Of a stretch of DNA of 64,000 bases, positions 12,516-22,867 are shown piece by piece. This stretch comes from Alopecurus myosuroides. Taxonomy: Eukaryota; Streptophyta; Magnoliopsida; Poales; Poaceae. The stretch spans positions 136,070,682 through 136,134,681 of the forward strand of contig CM054062.1 of assembly GCA_028641055.1 (NCBI GenBank), read 5' to 3'. The position numbers and the translations under genes are program-made. The number at the start of each line of letters is the position of its first letter. Position 1 is the stretch's first letter. Under the pieces are notes generated by a model. The model saw nothing but the letters and a program-made list of their open reading frames with translations, did not search any database and was not told the DNA's origin.

Positions 12516-12989
12516 TTCCATTTCGAAAAAATGAACAACTACTTGGTCAATTGTCTATGTGATTAAGTTTCTCAGATTGGTTTCCTTGATAGCTATTTGT
12601 TTTTCATGAGATTAAGTTGTGAAGATTTTCTATTGGTTACGTTTCCTGAGATCAAGTTGTGAAGATTTTCCATGATAAAAATCATAGATGGTGTTTATTA
12701 TCAATCACATAGGGAGCACTGCAAATCAACATGATTCTTATCTGAAAACTGTCACGTTGATTGAGTGTTGAAGAAAGATCAAGTCATGAGAATTGACCGC
12801 TGCAGTCGTCGGTGGAGACAAGTGCGGCGATGAGCCCAACAGCCGATGCATGAGAAAGACTTTGCAGCTAGCACCGCAAGTCAAGGAAGCAAGATGGGCA
12901 TTTTTTTTGGAGCAACATGCAAGAGATCTGGACAGAGAGACGATAATAAGAAAATAAGTCCCACAAGAAACTAGCTGCTAAATCGGTCC
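12516..12989. other. Unassigned sequence with a short imperfect direct repeat
   Basis: No gene seen. The words GAGATTAAGTTGTGAAGATTTT and a close variant occur near 12608 and 12648, a roughly 40-bp imperfect tandem duplication. Nothing else stands out. Confidence 0.4.
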
Positions 12990-13565
12990 AGGGTCCATCT
13001 ATGGTGCGGTGCCAACTTCAACACTAGTGCGGTGGGCAAACTGTTTCGGTATGAGAGAATGCGGGAATCACACGAGGAGTTCAGTGGGATGATCAAGAGA
13101 GAATGGCTCGGCTCGGTTACATCATCTCCGGGGGCCCTTCAGACAAAGCTATCAAGATTGTCTTCTTTACAGAGGTGGGAGCATGAAACCTTTGGACATG
13201 TAAGAAAGGAAATCAAGCGGTTGAAGGCAGAATTAGCGGCTCTAAAAAATGTTGAGGGGAGAGTTGGCCCCTCTCATGCGAAGACTAGGATTTCAGATAG
13301 ACTGGTTGAACTATACCATTGGTAAAACACTATGTGGCCTCAACATTCACGAATACGGTGGCTCTCGCTGGGGACAAGAGCTCTCATTTCTTTCACCAAA
13401 CGACAAGTCGGTGGAGGAAAAAGAATCGTATAACGAAATTGAAACGATCCATTACTATTACCAAGAATATGACTGAGATGAGTCTGCTAGCTCAGGACTT
13501 TTACAGCAATCTTTACTCTTTTGAAGGTACCGAATACACGCATGAGGTTCTTTAGGCTTTCCTAC
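12990..13565 (+). pseudogene. LINE (L1-type) ORF2 fragment, first part
   Basis: The frame around 13032 gives GKLFRYERMRESHEEF, then LQRWEHETFGHVRKEIKRLK. This is the linker between endonuclease and reverse transcriptase in plant L1-type LINEs. After a frameshift near 13310 it continues with AGDKSSHFFHQTTSRWRKKN and the approach to the RT domain. The 5' end is lost. The reading stops at the Copia insertion (target site 13561-13565) and resumes at 19450. Confidence 0.8.
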
Positions 13566-13577
13566 AGTTTAGTTTTA

Positions 13578-14804
13578 GGACAATGCTGGGCGTCCCCTGG
13601 GGATCGAAATTTTTCATCCCCCGGGTCCCCGTGCTGCCACGTGTAGCTTTTTTGCCTAAAATTCCTATTTGCTCTGGGTAGCAAAAAAACACCCCGCTTT
13701 TGCTCCTGTGTAGCAAAAAAACGATTCGTGAAAAATTAAAACAAAATGTCAGCCCTCACCAGAGACTTCGCCGGAGACCTCGCCGGAGTTACTATAGCAA
13801 AAAAAAAGTGCTACTGTAACAAAAATCAACTTCGCCGGAAACTTCGCCGGAGACATCGCCGGAAGACTCTCGCCGGACGATCTCATAGCAATAAACTTAT
13901 ACTGTTGTAGCAAAAAATTAGAATAATAATAGCAAATTTTTTTATCGTATTGTAGCTAAACAATGACCTCGCCGGAGATATTGCTGGATTTCTCGTAGCA
14001 AAAAAAATGTACAAAAGTAGCAACAAAAATACATTATTGTAGCAAAAAAAATCTAAAACTTTTGTCTGTAACGAAACAATGACCCTGGGGTCGTCAACAG
14101 GGGTCACCGCCCGCGGCCGATCTGCCCCGTGGCACGTTGTGGTCGTCGAAGCTGGCGGACGGACTGGGCGTATGCTGCGTGGAGGGACGGGGCGCTGTCG
14201 CTGGCGACACCCCGAAACGAACCAAGCAATGGTAAGCAAGCAAATCCATCTATACGGAGATGGCTACACACGTACTCAAGCCTCTCGGACCAGTGAATCG
14301 CTCACGAACGAAACGCACAAAGAAGCAAATCCGCTCCTGAAACTGCTCGCACACGCGCGGGCGAGGTAATCCAACTCGAGCGGCGTCTCAAAACGAACAA
14401 ACCACCGAATCAAGCACAAGCGTATCCATGGCGTAAAGGAGAAGTAACCTCCATCGGCAGCTAGCGCGCTGCATACCTGTATATCGACGGCACGAACTAG
14501 AAAGGCCGAGGAGTTGATGAACCGCCTAGAGGGAGGGAGGAGCGGCGCGGTGGAGAGGAAAGAGCAGCCTGGGAGGAGATGGGCCGAATGGAGGCCATAC
14601 GAACGATGCGGATGTCGAGGGGAGGAGAGAGCATCAGATTCGATGGGCGCGGGACAGGAGGGAGCGGCGACGAGCGCCTGGCGCGGGAGGAAGGAGAAAG
14701 AGTAGTGCGGTGAGGAGATAAGGTCGTTGGTGGGGCCAACGCGGTGAGCGATGGAGCCGGGAGACGCGAGGGCGCGATCCCCCGGATGATTGCAAGCGTT
14801 TTCC
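13578..14804. mobile_element. Mutator-like (possibly Pack-MULE) element in the Copia LTR
   Basis: The 9-bp duplication TTAGTTTTA flanks it exactly (13569-13577 and 14805-14813), the classic Mutator target size. The ends are an imperfect terminal inverted repeat: the left end starts GGACAATGCTGGGCG and ends in GGGGATCG; the reverse complement of the right end starts GGAAAACGCTTGC and reaches GGGGGATCG. The left half is full of short TAGCAAAAAAA and CGCCGGAGA words. The right half (about 14090-14800) is GC-rich and gene-like in composition, so it may be captured host sequence. No transposase is present, so it is non-autonomous. Confidence 0.75.
13740..14060. repeat. Interspersed short repeats inside the Mutator-like element
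   Basis: Variants of GTAGCAAAAAAA and CTTCGCCGGAGAC alternate at least six times over about 320 bp. The pattern resembles subterminal repeats of DNA transposons. Confidence 0.6.
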
Positions 14805-14916
14805 TTAGTTTTAGGGTTGCGTGGGGGCAAAGCCTCCACATATGGGACCAACGGGTACAATTACATGACAGAGTTTGTATACAACATGTATACGAATCGG
14901 TTTCTAAAACAGCCCC

Positions 14917-15459
14917 TCAATCTGAACTACTACTACATACAAGATTTAGATTGGATTGCAAACGATCTAACATCTGTCGTGTGGACGGCTTAGTAAATAC
15001 ATCGGCCAGTTGGTCATTTGTCGAGATGAACCTGACATCCAAAACTCCAGTAGCTAGGCGCTCGCGCACAAAATGAAAATCAATCTCTATGTGCTTCGTT
15101 CTTGCATGAAAGACTGGGTTCACCGTCAGATATGTTGCCCCTAGATTATCACACCATAGGATGGCTAGTCGTCGCTGAGATACTCCTAACTCCTTGAGTA
15201 GTGACTCTATCCAGATAGCTTCAGCTACTCCATTCGCCAATGCCTTGTACTCTGCTTCAATGCTAGATCTCGAAACTGTGGGTTGTTTCTTGGAACTCCA
15301 CGAAATCAAATTCGGTCCAACAAAAACAGCAAACCCACTGGTGGATCGGCGATCATCGACACACCCTGCCCAATCCGCATCAGTAAAGATGCTCACACCG
15401 GTAAGAGGAGATCTCCGGAATCTGAGTCTTGTGTCCACGGTTCCTTTAACATATCGCAA
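14917..15459 (-). pseudogene. Copia RNase H domain
   Basis: A 180-codon frame continues pol after a stop. It holds the Copia RNase H signatures: [17 protein letters not shown] near residue 27, [29 protein letters not shown], and [11 protein letters not shown] followed by DVFTKP. The catalytic Asp, Glu and Asp positions are retained. It would degrade the RNA of the RNA-DNA hybrid. A single stop between 15459 and 15463 separates it from RT. Confidence 0.88.
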
Positions 15460-15462
15460 TAT

Positions 15463-16974
15463 TCACTTCACAGCTTCCCAATGCACAGCAGTGGGCTGCG
15501 ATAAGAATTGACACACCTTGTTGACAGCAAAGGATATGTCAGGCCGAGTCATCGTAAGATACTGTAGGCCACCGACCACACTATGGTACCGGAAAGCATC
15601 GTTAGTACTCAAGAGTGTTCCAGTCACACGGTCCAAACGCCCTGTGGTGGAAAGAAGAGTAGAAGTGGCTTTACAATTCTCCATACTAACTCGATGAAGA
15701 AGATCCAAAGCATACTTCCGCTGAGTGAGTGTCATGCCCCCTGAATTGTAGGACGCTTCTAGACCCAGAAAGTACTCCAGATTACCAAGATCCTTGATAG
15801 GAAAACTGGTAGAGAGAGTCTGAACAAGATGATCAACTGCAGCAGCAGTGGAGCTAGCAATCACAATGCCATCAACGTAGATGAGCATAAAAATCTGCAC
15901 GCCGCCCTCATCGAAGATGAAGTGAGAAGTGTCGGCCTTCGACGAGGTGAACCCAAGCTGATGAAGAAGATTACTCAAACGAGCGTACCAAGCACATGGT
16001 GACTCCTTCATACCATAGAGACCACGCTGAAGTTTGCAAACATAATCAGGATGAGTAGCATCTTGAAACCCCGGTGGTTGGTGCATGTAAACGTCCTCCG
16101 AAAGAAAACCATGGAGAAAAGCATTGCTGACATCAACCTATCGTAGACTCCAACCACGAGAAACTGCCAAGGAGAGGACCAAGCGAACTGTAGCTGGCTT
16201 CACAACAGGATTGAACGTGTCACCGTAGTCAATACCATGCTGCTGAGTAAAACCACGAGCAACGAGACGAGCCTTGTATTTGTCGACGGTGCCATCCGTG
16301 CGATGCTTCGTATTAAAAATCCACTTGCTTCCTACAACATTAACTCCGGGTGGCCGAGGCACGAGAACCCAGGTGTTGGTGGTTTGAAGAGCAGTGAACT
16401 CATCTGTCATGGCTGCACGCCACGCCGGCTCGTGAAGAGCATCACGATGGAAAGCTGGGGTGGCAAAGAATGCACGACGCTTCGGATCATAGCGTACCGT
16501 GCCATCCGTGTACTCCTTCTCCCGTCGTGTAGCATCGCGAGTGCGAGTCGTCATGGGAGCCGCCGCGGAACCCTCGGTAGACGTGGACGGTGATGCATAG
16601 GAAGCCGTGGTCGGGACCAGCTCGGGTGGCCCGGGCGACGCGACAGGGGGCGGCGTCACGGCGCCAGAAGTCGTGCTGTCGTGTTCATCGATCACCGGTA
16701 CTGAAACCTGCACATGAGGAGCACTAGACATAGGAGGATTAGAAGCCAAATAGGTTAGGTCATAATTTCGCACTGGAACATCCATAGCCGGTTCATTGGA
16801 AGGAAAAGAGAGAGCTTCTTCAAGAGAGGCAACGTCTACCGTGACACCCGGAGTAGCAAACAGAAAAACCGACTCGTCGAAAACGACATCACGAGAGATA
16901 TAGATACGACCGGTAAACCGATCTAGACACTTATACCCTTTATGCATAGGACTGTACCCAAGGAACACACACAT
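15463..16974 (-). pseudogene. Copia reverse transcriptase
   Basis: Two frames (16974-16138 and 16086-15463) give the integrase C-terminal tail, a low-complexity linker and then [43 protein letters not shown], then VDVSNAFLHG after a TAG that replaces a sense codon near 16139, and the LQRGLYGMKESPCAWY block. The catalytic YVDD motif reads YVDG (15868-15879), so the second metal-binding Asp is lost. Together with the TAG this abolishes activity. Confidence 0.9.
15868..15879 (-). other. Copia RT catalytic site mutated to YVDG
   Basis: The minus strand reads TACGTAGATGGC. The invariant second Asp codon is replaced by Gly through a single base change. Confidence 0.85.
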
Positions 16975-17730
16975 CTTGGACCGAAACTCAAGTTTGTGCT
17001 TATTGTACTTTCGTAAACTAGGCCAACAAGCACAGCCAAAAATACGAAGGAAGGAGTAATTGGGCTCAACCTAGAAGAGCCGATGAATGGAAGTGTCCTT
17101 ATTAAGCACCGGAGTACGCATACGATTGATCAAATAGCACGGCGTAAGAAAAGCTTCATCCCAAAACAGCAATGGGAGGGAGGAGTGACCTAGTAGCGCA
17201 AGACCAGTTTCAACGAGATGACGATGCTTGCGCTCCGCAATGCCGTTCTGGTGCGAGGTGTGGGGACAGGAAACTCGGTGAGAGATACCAGTACGCTAGA
17301 AATAACGACTCAGCCTATGATACTCACCGCCCCAATCAGACTGAACGTCCTTAATTTTGGTGTTCAAAAGACGTTCTACATGAGCCGGAAACGCATAAAA
17401 GACTTGCTCAACAACACATTTTTGTTTAAGAAGATAGATCCAAATAAAATGTGAGTAGTCATCGATGAAGCTAACATAGTACTTATAACCGCCGGAAGAA
17501 GCACGAGAGGGGCCCCAAACATCAGAATAAACCAATTCAAGAGGTATAGTGGAAACACAAGAAGAAGAACTATAAGATAACTGATGACTTTTAGCAGACT
17601 AACAAGCATCACAAACCGAAGTTGAATCGTTTTTCAAACACTCTAGATTATTTTTCCTAACAATAGACTGCACTACATTATTGGTGGGATGACCAAGACG
17701 CTGATGCCACTCAGAAGACGTGATTGATGA
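16975..17730 (-). pseudogene. Copia integrase
   Basis: The zinc-binding start (WHQRLGHPTNNVV ... CDAC) lies near 17705-17600. The core frame is 17535-17296 with Asp in YSDVWGPSRASSGG and the second Asp in VQSDWGGEY, where most Copia elements have DNGGEF. The third residue follows in HQNGIAERKHRH near 17215. Several stops interrupt the reading, and it joins the RT frame at about 16974. Confidence 0.85.
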
Positions 17731-17775
17731 AGCATGATGTGAAGATGGAGACGTGGTGCGGCTAAACGGCAGCGG

Positions 17776-18111
17776 CTAGAGACCATCTTTACTCCTACCG
17801 CGAAGAAGAACTCTCCGTGTGGCCTTGTTCTTAACAAGGAAAAAATGACGATGAAATTCAATAAAGATATCATTATCATAGACAAGACGATAGACTGAAA
17901 GCGGATGCTTGCAAGTGTGCGGAACATGAAGGATATTGTCCAAGCGGATAGAAGAAGCGGCTATGTTCGAATGACCAATATGCGAAATAGAGAAACCTCT
18001 ACCATTGGCTACTTGAACTTGATCCTTCCCGCCATAGCGCTCATGCACCTGAAGACGTTCGAACTCACTCGTGAGATGGTCCGTAGCGCCGGTGTCGAAG
18101 TACCATCGCAC
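17776..18111 (-). pseudogene. Copia aspartic protease
   Basis: The 111-codon frame opens WYFDTGATDHLTSEFERL, the DTGA active-site motif of Copia proteases followed by the usual Thr/Ser-rich stretch. It continues with NILHVPHTCKHPLSVYRL, the second conserved block before integrase. It ends with a stop at 17776. Confidence 0.88.
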
Positions 18112-19240
18112 CGGCAGGGTGTCGGAGGTGGTCGACGATGCAGCGTTGCCAGAGCGGGGATCATAACGATTGCGACAGTGAGCCGCCTCATACCCCCAGT
18201 TCTTGCAAATTTGGCACTTGGGGCGCCAACGGTTACGGCCATTGCCGCCACCTCCGCCCCCGTTGCGTCTGTTGCTGCCTCCACCTCCGTTGCCTCCGCC
18301 AGGACGACCTCCATTGATGTTCCCGTTGGGGCGACGCTGATCACCGCCATAAGCGCCCTGCTGCTGCGAGTAGGGGGCCGGTGCCTGCGACTGCGGGTAG
18401 TTTCCGCCAGTATGCCCACCATTAGGGCGACAAGAGTCGGGACCATGCTAACCGCCAGGGGGGCGCGCATCCCCTGGTGTGAAGCAGCGTTGGCCGAGGA
18501 GGACCAGTCCTCGGGCCCTAGGTGTTGCGACTGCTGCAGCGCCTCATAATTGAGGACCATGGAGTAGAACGCGTCGAGGGTGACGGTGGCGTTGGTGACG
18601 CCGAGCGAAGCGGCAATCGGGTTGAAAGTAGGGCCTAACCCGGTGAGCATCTGATCAATGACTTCTTCATACGAGAGGGGAGAACCAGCAGCGGCCATGG
18701 CATCGGCGAGGGCCGTCACCTTGTGCATGTACTCACTGGCAGTCATCTCCTGCTTCCTCAGCGAATGCAGATGACGCCGGATTTGCCGAACAATGGCACG
18801 AATTTGCACGCCGAACATTGTGTGAACGACCTTCCATGCTGTTTCCACCGTGGTGCAGCGGATCAGCTTGCATGCGACCTCAGGCACGAAGGAGCCGAGG
18901 GGCAGCGCGAGGACCTTCTTGTCTTGGATCCACCACTGCGCGAAGAGCGGGTTGACGACGATCTTGGCAGCATCCCCCGTCACCTGGTGAGGGTTTGTTC
19001 CGGGGCGGCAACAGATTCGTCGAGGTGGCCATGGAGGCATGCGCCGGAGAGGGTGGTCTCCACCAACGTCTTCCACAACATGAAGTTGATGTGGTCAAGA
19101 CGCACGGTGATGGCGGGGAAAGGGGCGGCGCCGACAGGGACATTTGTTGTGGACGTCATGGCGCCGATCGCCATCGACAGAACTAGAGCGGAGGAGGAGG
19201 ATGAGTCCAGGGTAGTGGAGTTCATCGCCGAGGAAGACAT
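18009..19240 (-). pseudogene. Copia gag
   Basis: The start frame (19240-18980) gives ITVRLDHINFMLWKTLVE, the usual N-terminal block of Copia gag. A frameshift near 19000 moves the reading into the 19076-18009 frame, which contains WIQDKKVLALPLGSFVPEV, TAWKVVHTMFG and SEYMHKVTALADAMAAAGSP (the UBN2 gag core). A Gly-rich segment follows. The zinc knuckle near 18222-18180 reads CQICKNWGYEAAHC in the protease frame: the position that is normally His carries Tyr. Confidence 0.85.
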
Positions 19241-19314
19241 GGAGGCAGGCCGAAAGCGCTGGCGGTCGGCTGACCCTAGGGTTAGGGTTTACGGTGGTAA
19301 TAGGGATCGGCTTG

Positions 19315-19326
19315 GCTCTGATACCA
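19315..19326 (-). other. PBS of the Copia element, initiator tRNA-Met type
   Basis: The minus strand reads TGGTATCAGAGC directly next to the LTR. Confidence 0.88.
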
Positions 19327-19449
19327 AGTTTAGTTTTAGGGTTGCGTGGGGCAATGCCTCCAGATATCTCTATATTTATGAGGGACCAACGGGTACAATT
19401 ACATGACAGAGTTTGTATACAACATGTATACGGATCGGTTTCTAACACC
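19327..19449 (-). repeat. 5' LTR of the Copia element (123 bp)
   Basis: On the minus strand it runs from TGTTAGAAACCG to CTAAACT and contains a TATA-like CATAAATATAG near 19368-19380. Matches the split left LTR. Confidence 0.88.
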
Positions 19450-19985
19450 TACCTCCGCTACAAGAGACATGAATAAGCAGTTAACTGGTCCTTTCAAGGA
19501 AAAAGAGGTTAAAGATGAGATTTTCCAAATGTTCCCTACCAAGACTCCTGCCCAGATGGATACCCTGCCCAATTCTTTAGAGGCATTGGAACTTATGTGG
19601 GAAGGAGATTATTGCGTCTGTTTCTAAAATTTTGAGAGGCGAAGATAGGGCAAAAATCATCAACAAGACCTTTCTTGTACTTATCCCAAAAGTGTCTAGC
19701 CCGTTGGAGCTGGGGAAGTTTCGGCCAATAAGCCTATTTGTTCTGTTATACTTCCTCTGTCCCAAATTAATTGTCTTAAAGTTGGACAAAAGTGGATGTA
19801 TCTAACACTAAAACATGTCTAGATACACCTACTTTTGTCCATCTTTGAGACAATTAATATGAGACGGAGGGAGTACAAAATTTCCTCGTAAGAGTTGGCC
19901 AACAGGTTATCCTCCCTGAGACTATCTCGAAGGAGCAGTCAGCCTTTGTCCTACGAAGGTTGATCACGGACAATATAATTAGGGA
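19450..19985 (+). pseudogene. LINE ORF2 fragment, second part (RT start)
   Basis: The reading resumes with ATRDMNKQLTGPFKEKEVKD and IFQMFPTKTPAQMD, the start of the plant LINE RT domain. After frameshifts it gives INKTFLVLIPKV and RPISLFVLLYK, interrupted by a Stowaway MITE, then SKEQSAFVLRR-like residues. The C-terminal two thirds of RT are missing. The fragment ends where the upstream region of the split host gene begins. Confidence 0.82.
19751..19873. mobile_element. Stowaway MITE in the LINE
   Basis: The 123-bp element is flanked by TA (19749-19750 and 19874-19875). The ends CTTCCTCTGTCCC and GAGACGGAGGGAG are inverted, and the whole element folds back. Removing it restores the LINE reading LYKI. 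Confidence 0.92.
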
Positions 19986-20708
19986 CTATTATTCATGTGC
20001 CCCTGATTCCTTAGTGCTGCTCATTTTTTCCCATGCTTGAAAGTTTTGCTCACATTTTCCTATCCCCTTAGGTGAAATTCTCACGAATTCTCACACCAGA
20101 CGTTGTTGTGTCTTCTGTTAACTCTGACTAGTGGGGCCGCGTGGGACTATGTCGCTCGTTGAACCTGACAGGTGGGGCTGCGTTTCTGTGGTATTGTCCA
20201 TTGGGCCGTGGTTGGCTTCGCACGTCGTAGAACGGGCCGGTTTGTTGATAACTAAATTGAGCCTGCTATCATCCACGCGCGTGATCAGCATTTTATGCAT
20301 GTGCCCGATGTTGCCATCGTTGCAGCCTGATATGCATTTGAAGAGCGTAGCGTTGACTTGTTCGCATGCATGCGGGTCTCCATGCACGACTGGGACTTAG
20401 CGGCAACACTGTCATGTACGCCATGCACACATCCACCTCGCCACGCATGCTCGGTTCTATTCAGTAGCCATCTAGCCACCTAGTCACGTCGCCTGTAGGC
20501 TCGATTCAGTCGCCACTAGCCGCACGCTCGATTAAGTTGTCGCGTTGTTTTACGCGTCGAGCCACACGTCGGTGCACGGCCATACTAAGTCATGTTTAAC
20601 GGGCGAAAAAAAGTCAGGCTAATTAAACCACAGCGCCATACGGATCGCCGCCACGCCTCCATCCAGTGTGAAAAATGGCGGTTCCATCTACCTGCTCCTC
20701 TCCCTTGG
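19986..20708 (+). promoter_or_regulatory. Upstream region of the split host gene
   Basis: About 700 bp with no transposon signature. The core CATGCA (RY-type) occurs in either orientation about four times between 20293 and 20430, including CATGCATGC at 20366-20374. RY motifs bind B3 factors in seed-expressed plant genes; whether they function here is inference. Confidence 0.4.
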
Positions 20709-20718
20709 CTATTTAAAC
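20709..20718 (+). promoter_or_regulatory. TATA box of the split host gene
   Basis: CTATTTAAAC lies 101 bp before the chosen ATG, with a CT-rich leader in between, a normal plant core promoter layout. Confidence 0.6.
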
Positions 20719-20810
20719 CGCGGCTCGTAACCTCCTGCTCCACACTTTCATCTCCGTCTCCTCATTGTCTTCTCCAACCAAATCCAAAGCACAACCAAAG
20801 CAATGTCAAG

Positions 20811-20880
20811 ATGCAGTTCAACACACCGACTTTCCGCTACCTGCCCACCATGCCGAAGAGTTACTACCCCACCGGCTTGG
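20811..20880 (+). pseudogene. Split host gene, 5' part (first 23 codons)
   Basis: The ATG at 20811 opens a frame MQFNTPTFRYLPTMPKSYYP followed by Thr-Gly-Leu, where the insertion cuts. The remaining coding part is at 39611-39960. The frame is continuous across the junction if one copy of the CTTGG target duplication is ignored. An out-of-frame ATG sits eight bases upstream (20803) and would give only a short product. The whole protein would be about 139 residues. I do not recognise the family. It is GC-rich at third positions like grass genes and unlike the flanking retroelements. Confidence 0.6.
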
Positions 20881-21751
20881 TGATGAGGACATGACCATGC
20901 CGGATACGACCAAGACAATTACTACTTCTTCTACACTTTATAAATCAATAAGGGACATGATTAGATGCTGCTCAAGGACTTTTTCCACGTCACTTTGGAT
21001 CCAAGAGAAGATAGAGTTCCCCTACTCCACGTTCTAGAAGCAGATTCGGACTGCAGAAATATACCTTACTTTAGAAGCCTATAAATTTTGCATATGGGCT
21101 CCGAATGGGTGAATTTTCTTTTGTTGGAAAGTAGGTCTCCTGCACTTTTCAGAAAAATTGGCCTCACCTCAAAATTCGTTTCGAGCGAAAAGTTATGACC
21201 AAAACAGTCCGACCCTGTAGCTGAAACTGGGCCAGGAATCCAGGAAAACGGTGCTGCGTCACCTCTAATTGGGCCCAAAGGCCTTGTACGAATTAGGGTT
21301 GGCGTCTTGGTGCCTTGGGACGTCCTTCCATCTCATTGGCCGCCACCCAAGTCTCTCCTCCATATATACCATCCATAGGTCTCAGTTTAGACTTGGATTT
21401 TGTTTAGTTAAAAAGAACTCAACTTTATTTGCTAGTCTTCGCCATAGGCACGAGTGTCGGATAGACCTCTTGTATTACGCACTTGCAGAATCCCACCTAT
21501 AAATATAATTCATATTTTATCCGCAATTCTGATTGCATATTTGATTCTTGCTTGTTCTCGATTGATTGCAGGAACTAGACCTGAGTGGTTGGGTCGATTG
21601 TGCTACAACGCTGTCAAGAACCTCCCGGAGTTGGTGTAGCGATTGCTAAGGCGCAACGTCCTTACACGTTTGTAGTCGGATCGTCAACGTCAGCGCCACC
21701 CAAATCGTAGTTATCATCTCATTGAAAAATCAGACACCTTTGCCTCTATCA
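20881..21751 (+). repeat. 5' LTR of the gag-only element (871 bp)
   Basis: TGAT..ATCA termini. A TATA-like CATATATACC sits at 21361-21370 and is conserved in the 3' LTR. The ORFs in it are fortuitous. Confidence 0.88.
21361..21370 (+). promoter_or_regulatory. Candidate LTR TATA box
   Basis: CATATATACC follows a C-rich stretch and is repeated in the other LTR at about 39214-39223. Confidence 0.45.
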
Positions 21752-21753
21752 AA

Positions 21754-21770
21754 TGGTATCAGATTTCAGA
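21754..21770 (+). other. PBS of the gag-only element
   Basis: TGGTATCAGA, two bases after the LTR, matches the initiator Met PBS core; the following bases (TTTCAG) diverge from the standard GC. Confidence 0.7.
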
Positions 21771-22862
21771 TTGATCGGTGAGATTTACTGTTTTTCATAG
21801 ATTAGATTGCATATGTTTTTCATACCTACAGTCCACAAAAAGCCAAAAAATTGTTAGGTTTAGATCATCCCTTGCTACAACCGGTCTGGTCCTGTTGCAT
21901 CTTCTTTTCAGTGTATTGCATCGTTGAGTTTTCGTCTGCATCATCGTGTCAAGTTGCTGGTCTTAGCGTCTATTCCCGTAGAGTTTTGAGTTCTTTGCAT
22001 AGTTCGTCATCGCCGATGCAGCATCACCTCGCATGCTTGCACATTACCGCCGCTTCCAACCACCACAAATTCCGCCACCATCCAGCCACCACAAACAGCT
22101 GCCGCACACACCACAAAAAGCCGCCACTATCACACCATTACCGTTGTTAGACAAGCTATCTGTAGCGCCGCTTCCTTGACGCCACCCCCATTGCATCGCG
22201 CCGCCAATAGCTTCCATCCTCACGTGTGCGTATCCACTTGTCCCCGTGCGCCGCCTCAACTTGTCCCCATGCGCCGCCTCCACGCTACTAGTTAGGGTTA
22301 GGGTTTTTCTAGTTGTTTCAATCCTTATTTCTATCAATAGATTAGAGTTCTAATCAGTTTGGGACTCCAAATTTGCGACCTACTGTAGCAGGCAAAAAAA
22401 ATCGAAAAAATTGCCTTCTACCGACCATAGACATACTCTAGGTTTGGAGAGAGCAATAGCAAAAAAAAATCGAAAAATTGCCTTCTCCCGACCATAGAAT
22501 ACTCTGAGGTTTGGAGAGAGCAATAGAAAAAAATCCTTATTTTCTTTCTATTTTTATTGCAGTTTCTTACTTCTCGTTAGTCCTTCTTTTGCTTGTTTTC
22601 TTGTTGTTGCCGCGCCGTGACGTTGTTGGTGTTATAGGCTCGCGTCTCTAAACCGGTCTAGCCTAGGACCAGCACAATACCGTTTTTGAGTGTTTATTCA
22701 ACTTGCATTCCTGATTTGATTATTGCTAATTCTTGCTACCATATTTAAGCCTGCCTACAACTCCACATATTTTCTACTTCGTGCGTTGTGATTTAAACCT
22801 GGCAATCGCTCCATCTAATCTTCCGTGAGACTTGACACTGTTCATTGCCAGTCACCTACTGC
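21771..22862 (+). other. Leader of the gag-only element
   Basis: About 1.1 kb between PBS and the nested insertion. It has a C-rich CCACCA stretch at 22050-22260 and a 67-bp tandem duplication at 22392-22525. No conserved coding frame is visible. Confidence 0.6.
22392..22525 (+). repeat. 67-bp tandem duplication
   Basis: Two copies, 22392-22458 and 22459-22525, each run from the A-rich word before TCGAAAAA to GAGAGCAATAG, with a few differences. Confidence 0.85.
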
Positions 22863-22867
22863 TGTTG

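Larger units (their letters stand above)
13566..14911 (-). repeat. 3' LTR of the Copia element, split by a Mutator-like insertion
   Basis: The pieces 13566-13577 and 14805-14911 together match the LTR at 19327-19449. The outer end here starts AGTTTAGTTTTA. A 13-bp gap relative to the other LTR removes the TATA-like stretch. Confidence 0.85.
13566..19449 (-). mobile_element. Ty1/Copia retrotransposon with 123-bp LTRs, inserted in a LINE
   Basis: The 5-bp target duplication CCTAC occurs at 13561-13565 and 19450-19454, and the LINE reading resumes across it. The right LTR (5' LTR on the minus strand) is 19327-19449. The left LTR spans 13566-14911 and is split by a Mutator-like insertion. The PBS lies at 19315-19326 and a polypurine tract at 14912-14922. 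Order on the minus strand is gag, protease, integrase, RT, RNase H, the Copia order. Many stops, a gag frameshift and a changed RT catalytic motif make it inactive. The very short LTR is unusual for Triticeae Copia elements; I do not assign a family. Confidence 0.9.

Noticed and set aside
14276..14860. 194-codon minus-strand frame in the Mutator-like element
   Set aside because: It crosses from the element into the Copia LTR and shows no domain; kept only as possible captured sequence, not as a gene.
17905..19406. Plus-strand frames of 214 and 227 codons
   Set aside because: Shadows of the Copia gag on the minus strand.
22044..22337. Minus-strand frame over the CCACCA-rich leader
   Set aside because: Low-complexity Gly-rich translation without a domain or promoter.
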